From contig JANELJ010000039.1 of the NCBI GenBank assembly GCA_024511395.1, positions 1 through 11,008 on the forward strand: a stretch of 11,008 nucleotides of DNA, read 5' to 3'. The number at the start of each line of letters is the position of its first letter. The stretch's first letter is position 1. Positions 6,890-11,008 of this stretch are shown in pieces. The notes beneath the pieces were generated by a model. It was not told the DNA's origin and made no database searches. It worked only from the letters and a program-made list of their open reading frames with translations. The stretch is from Gammaproteobacteria bacterium. Lineage in GTDB: Bacteria > Pseudomonadota > Gammaproteobacteria > GRL18. The position numbers and the translations under genes were made by a program.

Positions 6890-9154
6890 ATGACTGATAC
6901 TGAAACCATGACCATACTGGAAAGTTACCGCATCCAGTTAAAATGCAGTTTTGAACAGATTGATAATGTCTTTGACGACTGTCTGGAAGAAGCACTGCTG
7001 AGCTTTAGTGAACAGGGGGTAAAAGACTACCTGTCCGGTGCCTCATTAGTGTGTATGATTGGTCGTGGTTTTGAGCCGGTACTGGTCTATATGGAGGAAC
7101 TGCCGCAGATTGTTCGCCATACTGATGAGACCATGCTCAATATCATCTCCAAATGTGTCTGGGACATGTCCCGTACCCCCAATGGTAAAGCCATTCTGCT
7201 GTTTTTGCAGTCACTTCCGGAAGCTGCCCGCCGCCTGGGTAGTGCAGAACAGTTTCAGCATTATATCGATGTAGTCTTTGATATGATGAAAAACACTACC
7301 CGCTCTATTCATGGTCATATTGACACCATTTCCAGTACCGGTCTGCCGGAATTTATGGAACATGCCCCTTACCTCCTGAGTCAGCTTTCCATTGAAGGAC
7401 TGCGTAACTGGGTGCAGTACGGTGCAGATAACTACCGCAACCACCCAGAGCGTCAGAAAGATTATTTCAGTCTGCAGTCTGCCGATAGTCGTGCGGTATT
7501 ACAGCGTGAACGTCATGGTACCCTGTTTTCTGATAATGAACGTAAACTCAACTTATACCTGAAAAGCCTGTGGGAAGACAGCGACCATTTTGTGCCCTAT
7601 TCTATGGGCTGGGATGAACTGCGCAAACCGGTACCCTATTATGATAGCCTGGGTATTCGAATTCCTGATGTCTATGACGACAAGGATGACATCCGCGGTA
7701 TTGATCGCTATCGTGCCACTATTGCCCATATTGCCGCCCACAGACGCTGGACCGAAGCAGTTTTTGCAGATAACTTCAGCCCTTTTCAGCGTATTTCTAT
7801 CGAAGTCTTTGAAGATGCCCGGGTTGAATACCTGAGCATTAAAAAATACCCTGGTCTGCGCCATATATTTATGGCTCTGCATCCGGTGCCGCCGGAAGGT
7901 TTCTGCGATGAAGAACATAATTCCTGTCTGCGCTATCGCCTGGCTATGCTGTCCCGCGGCCTGCTGGATCCGAATCACGGCTATAAAAATGAAGCAATAA
8001 ATGACTTTATTGGCCGTTTTCATGAAGTTATGACTCAGGGCAATACCACTACCAAAGACATGGCTCAGTTAGGGATCTCCTTTATTGCCCGTACCAAACA
8101 GGCCAGTGACTCCTTCCCTAATGTAACTTTTGATTACACTGAAGTGGATTATCGTGATGATAACCGCCATATGTGGATGTTTATTGAAGAAGGCGATGAA
8201 GAAGAAGCCTTTGACGATAAAAAACAGTTTGAACGCGATGAACACGAGGTGGACAAGCTGCCGCCGCGCCATTATCCGGAATGGGATTACAATACCAAAA
8301 CCTACCGTCCGGACTGGGTCAGCCTGTATGAAAAACTGCACTACAAGGGCAGCCCTGAAAAAATTGATCAGATCCTGGCCAAGCATGATGCTCTGGCCAA
8401 ACGCCTGAAAAAACTGCTGGAACTGTTAAAACCCCAGCAAATGGTACGTATCCGCTACCAGGAAGACGGTTCTGAACTGGATCTGGATGTGGCAATCCGT
8501 TCCCTGATTGACTTTAAGAGTGGGCATACCCCGGATCCACGAATTAATATGAGCCATCGTAATGACGGTCGTGATATTGCAGTTATGCTGCTGCTGGACC
8601 TGTCCGCATCCTTACATGAAGTACCTGAAGGCAGTGAACTGTCACTGCTGGAACTGAGCCGTGAAGCCGTCTCATTACTGGCTTTAACCATTGAACAGTT
8701 AAATGATCCCTTTGCCATTGCCGGCTTCCATTCTGATACCCGCCATAATGTCCGTTATCTGCACATTAAAGGTTATAGTGAACACTGGGATGATGAAGTT
8801 AAGGGACGCCTGTCCGCCATGGAAGCTGGTTTTTCTACCCGTATGGGTGCACCCATACGTCATGCTGCCCATTACCTGGAAAATCAGCCGGCAGACAAGA
8901 AGTTACTGCTGATAATGACCGATGGTGAACCTTCGGATATTGATGTGGATGATGAGCGCCTGTTAATTGAGGATACCCGTAAAGCGGCAGAAGAGCTGTC
9001 CAGTAAAAATATCCACACTCACTGCATCAGCCTGGACCAGAAAGCCGATGAGTATATTGGTGATATCTTCGGCAAAAATGGTTATACCGTCATCGATCAT
9101 GTAGAAAAACTACCGGAAAAACTGCCTCAGTTATTTATGGCATTAACCAAGTAA
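6890..9154 (+). CDS. cbbO: CbbO, VWA-domain adaptor of the RuBisCO activase
   Basis: CbbO is the substrate adaptor that links the CbbQ ring to RuBisCO. The 754-residue product has a long N-terminal region without a motif I can name, then an acidic, charged stretch at about 432-455 (EEGDEEEAFDDKK). A lysine- and leucine-rich segment follows (about 490-520), and the C-terminal von Willebrand factor A domain begins near 565. The metal-ion-dependent adhesion site looks complete: D570, S572 and S574 in DLSAS, a threonine at about 650 in FSTRMGA, and D678 in MTDGEP. A working site matters because in studied homologues the VWA site contacts RuBisCO. The start is chosen from GGTGAG nine bases before ATG. 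It lies 54 bases after cbbQ without an obvious terminator, so they are probably co-transcribed. Its relative NorD has the same fold, but the cbb context settles the name. Confidence 0.95.
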   Translation: MTDTETMTILESYRIQLKCSFEQIDNVFDDCLEEALLSFSEQGVKDYLSGASLVCMIGRGFEPVLVYMEELPQIVRHTDETMLNIISKCVWDMSRTPNGKAILLFLQSLPEAARRLGSAEQFQHYIDVVFDMMKNTTRSIHGHIDTISSTGLPEFMEHAPYLLSQLSIEGLRNWVQYGADNYRNHPERQKDYFSLQSADSRAVLQRERHGTLFSDNERKLNLYLKSLWEDSDHFVPYSMGWDELRKPVPYYDSLGIRIPDVYDDKDDIRGIDRYRATIAHIAAHRRWTEAVFADNFSPFQRISIEVFEDARVEYLSIKKYPGLRHIFMALHPVPPEGFCDEEHNSCLRYRLAMLSRGLLDPNHGYKNEAINDFIGRFHEVMTQGNTTTKDMAQLGISFIARTKQASDSFPNVTFDYTEVDYRDDNRHMWMFIEEGDEEEAFDDKKQFERDEHEVDKLPPRHYPEWDYNTKTYRPDWVSLYEKLHYKGSPEKIDQILAKHDALAKRLKKLLELLKPQQMVRIRYQEDGSELDLDVAIRSLIDFKSGHTPDPRINMSHRNDGRDIAVMLLLDLSASLHEVPEGSELSLLELSREAVSLLALTIEQLNDPFAIAGFHSDTRHNVRYLHIKGYSEHWDDEVKGRLSAMEAGFSTRMGAPIRHAAHYLENQPADKKLLLIMTDGEPSDIDVDDERLLIEDTRKAAEELSSKNIHTHCISLDQKADEYIGDIFGKNGYTVIDHVEKLPEKLPQLFMALTK

Positions 9155-9259
9155 TATAAATCAGGAAAAAACCACTTTTTTTGCTAACTGCCTACAGATT
9201 TTTCCACATAAGAGTCTATACTCAAAATTCAAGGCGTTATTATTTACCTGGAATAACCA

Positions 9260-10162
9260 ATGAAAGCAGCAGTTTCGGCTCAGACCTTTAAAATCCTGAT
9301 CTTAGTATTACTTGTTAGCATTTACAACAGCCTGTTTTTTGATAAACGCCTGTCGAATGATAATTCCATCAGCTGCTCCGGCTGTCATAATCTGGCTAAC
9401 GGCGGTACAGATAACCTGCAGTTTTCTATTGGCGTCAACGGCGCCACAGGCAAAATTAATACCCCCACCGTTTATAACACCCATCTTAACCTAGCCCAGT
9501 TCTGGGATGGCCAAGCTTCTAACCAGATCGAACAGGTCAGCGGCCCCGTTGAAAATCCGCTGGAAATGGCTGCCACCTGGCCTGATATTATCCGCAAGCT
9601 GGGCTAGGATAAAGATTTTATGCGCCGTTACAGGAAAATTTATGGTGATAAACTTGAAGCATGTAGTCTGATTAATGCCATAGCCACTTATGAACAGTCA
9701 CTGACCACCGTGAATTCCCCTTTTGATCGCTTCCTGGCCGGTGATAAAAATGCCATATCATTACAGGCACGTGAAGGTTACCAGATATTTAAATCCTACG
9801 GTTGTACCGCCTGTCATCAGAGCGCTAATGTGGGTGGTAACATGTACCAGAAAATGGGGGTCATGGCTGACTATTTTGAAGAGCGCGGCACCCCGATTAC
9901 CAAAGCCAACCTGGGTCGCTACAACGTCACCCATGATGATTATAACAAGTTTACCTTTAAGGTACCCAGTCTCAGGCTGGTGGTTCTGAACGCACCCTAT
10001 TTTCATGATGGTTCCGTTAGCAGCCTGGAACAGGCCATTAATAAAATGGCCCGCTATCAGCTAGGTAGAGAAATCTCTGCAGAGGATGTACAGAAGGTTA
10101 TTGCCTTTCTGAAAACTCTGGTCGGTGAGCATAAAGAGCTGACTCAGCCAGCGGCCGAATAA
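9260..10162 (+). pseudogene. di-heme cytochrome c peroxidase (MauG/CcpA family), interrupted by amber codon
   Basis: The encoded protein would be a periplasmic di-heme peroxidase reducing H2O2 with electrons from cytochrome c. A hydrophobic N-terminal segment (about residues 10-22) is followed by LFFDKRLS, the first heme site CSGCH (39-43), the conserved FWDG and GPVENPLEM, the second heme site CTACH (about 182-186), GRYNVT, FKVPSLR and APYFHDGS. A TAG at 9605-9607 interrupts the frame, and the same frame continues without any shift as DKDFMRRYRKIYGD. One CAG-to-TAG change explains this, since glutamine suits the alignment there. The hydrophobic leader also runs almost directly into LFFDKRLS. 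Relatives usually have a longer stretch including an LGKxLF helix, so an in-frame deletion near the N-terminus is likely. Restart at ATG 9620 would give a piece without signal peptide or first heme. Amber suppression or sequencing error are alternatives. Confidence 0.85.
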
Positions 10163-10166
10163 GCTT

Positions 10167-10822
10167 ATGAAAAAAGAACAGTACGCACTTATCACTTATC
10201 TGCTGTTTTTTGTGGTTACGGCCACCGTGGTTTCAGTGCTCTATAAACGCAATCAGCAATTAGAAGAATATGACCTGATCCAGCATAAGCTGGAACAGTT
10301 ATTTAGATTGAGGAACACGAAATCTTTATTAGCGGCAGTATCGGTATTACGGTTTATCCTGATGATGCTAGAAATTCAACCCAGATGTTAAGTAATGCGG
10401 ATATGGCTATGTACCAAGCCAAGGAAGCAGGTAGAAATACCTATCGTTTCTATACCGAAGAAATGAATCAGGAAATGAAAAACCGCCTGCAGCTTGAAAA
10501 AGATATGCGTAATGCCCTGGCACACAATGAATTTGTACTGGAATACCAGCCCATTATCGATAGCCAGAGCAATCCGGTTGTTCATGCCGAAGCCCTGATA
10601 CGCTGGCAGCATCCGGAACTGGGTCATATTGCACCGGATAAATTTATTCATCTGGCCGAAGAAACCGGCTTTATTATCCAGCTGGGAGAATGGGTGTTAC
10701 GCACTGCTGTCAGCCAGATGAATCTATGGTTAAAAGATGGTCTGCAGCCATTTTCTGTAGCAGTCAATATTTCTTCCAGGCAACTGGAATCCAATATTTT
10801 AATTAACCTGAGATCTGGATAA
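10167..10822 (+). pseudogene. membrane-anchored GGDEF/EAL protein remnant (cyclic-di-GMP turnover)
   Basis: Intact relatives make or degrade cyclic-di-GMP. Here the first part (10167 to about 10305) encodes a membrane segment (about residues 6-26) followed by a charged helix (YKRNQQLEEYDLIQHKLEQLF). Near 10305-10315 the coding signal jumps to another frame. There GSIGITVYPDD followed by LSNADMAMYQAK is the C-terminal end of a GGDEF domain, leading into an EAL domain with EYQPI and the AEALIRW signature. The body of GGDEF, including the GGDEF motif, is missing, and a TAG in the downstream frame at 10304-10306 marks the break. The EAL part stops after VAVNISSRQLESNILINL, about 100 residues in, and gives way to IS982-type sequence. 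The gene therefore has an internal deletion with frame change and a truncated 3' end. It begins four bases after the peroxidase relic, so the two were perhaps co-transcribed. Confidence 0.85.
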
Positions 10823-11008
10823 GAACCCAGTCATTTACCTAAATACAGAGAGTTTTCATATCACTCTCATCTATTCTGATTGTCGGCTTGTCTTTTTTAT
10901 GACAATAGGCAATCAGAGAACCAATAAGGTTCAACATAAAACCACTTACGCTTCTATGACGTGAATGTTCAATCTGTGTAATATTTTTTAGCTGATCATT
11001 AACCGTTT
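10806..11008 (-). mobile_element. IS982-family insertion sequence, end portion, continuing beyond the window
   Basis: The minus-strand reading frame below identifies an IS982-type element whose transposase 3' end faces the broken EAL domain. The exact element end is uncertain. ACCTGAGATCTGG beginning at 10806 coincides with the loss of EAL similarity and is my preferred end. ACCCAGTCATTTACC at 10824 is an alternative. IS982-family ends often begin with AC. The other end and any target duplication are outside the window. Confidence 0.65.
10839..11008 (-). CDS. IS982-family transposase, C-terminal part (partial at window edge)
   Basis: Read on the minus strand from 11006, 55 codons are open to a TAG at 10841-10839. 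The segment ITQIEHSRHRSVSGFMLNLI followed by LIAYCH matches the conserved C-terminus of IS982-family DDE transposases as I know it (typically IEHSRHRS, then NLLxGLIAYCxQxKKPS). The tail after DKPTIRI is plausible for the end of such a protein. The catalytic residues lie outside the window, so whether the element is intact or decayed cannot be judged. The short distance between the stop and the presumed element end is normal for the family. Confidence 0.8.
   Translation of the reverse strand, partial: TVNDQLKNITQIEHSRHRSVSGFMLNLIGSLIAYCHKKDKPTIRIDESDMKTLCI

Noticed and set aside
7553..8023. 156-residue minus-strand open frame inside cbbO
   Set aside because: It is antisense to conserved CbbO, with no ribosome site or domain seen.
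9194..9222. Promoter for the peroxidase relic
   Set aside because: TATACT at 9217-9222 is a fair -10, but nothing resembling a -35 lies at 16-18 bases upstream.
1..11008. CRISPR array, tRNA, rRNA, phage or defence system
   Set aside because: No regular direct repeats, no tRNA-like cloverleaf, and no phage, restriction or toxin-antitoxin gene was seen.

Overview
The window looks like a chromosomal segment from a moderately AT-rich proteobacterium, most likely a gammaproteobacterial sulfur- or hydrogen-oxidising chemolithoautotroph. The reasons are a form II RuBisCO (CbbM) followed by its CbbQ/CbbO activase, a divergent CbbR regulator, and a MauG/CcpA-type di-heme peroxidase relic. The species cannot be fixed from the sequence. 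Several decayed genes and an IS982-family transposase end at the right edge suggest ongoing gene loss, as in host-associated or recently streamlined lineages, but this is inference.

Layout. Positions 1-215 are non-coding and hold overlapping inverted repeats. On the minus strand, read right to left, come cbbR (4176-3253), manC (3187-1730) and manB (1730-216). manC and manB overlap by one base and encode the two steps from mannose-6-phosphate to GDP-mannose; manC also carries a phosphomannose isomerase cupin. Positions 4177-4387 form the divergent cbbR/cbbM control region. It has a good sigma70-type promoter and two dyads placed as expected for a LysR-type activator. On the plus strand follow cbbM (4388-5776), a 249-base hairpin-rich spacer, cbbQ (start reassigned to 6026, end 6835) and cbbO (6890-9154).

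From 9260 rightward the sequence is decayed. A di-heme cytochrome c peroxidase gene has an in-frame amber codon and a shortened N-terminus. A membrane-anchored GGDEF/EAL gene has lost most of its GGDEF domain, with a frame change at the joint, and its EAL domain is cut off. The window ends inside an IS982-type transposase on the minus strand.

Working together: CbbM fixes CO2 onto ribulose-1,5-bisphosphate. CbbQ (AAA+ ATPase) and CbbO (VWA adaptor) form the known motor that removes inhibitory sugar phosphates from RuBisCO. CbbR probably activates cbbM and represses itself. ManB/ManC feed GDP-mannose into surface polysaccharide synthesis and have no evident mechanistic link to the cbb genes. 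I did not find a gene set that I would call a new system. The most interesting items are regulatory RNA/DNA structures and the pattern of gene decay.
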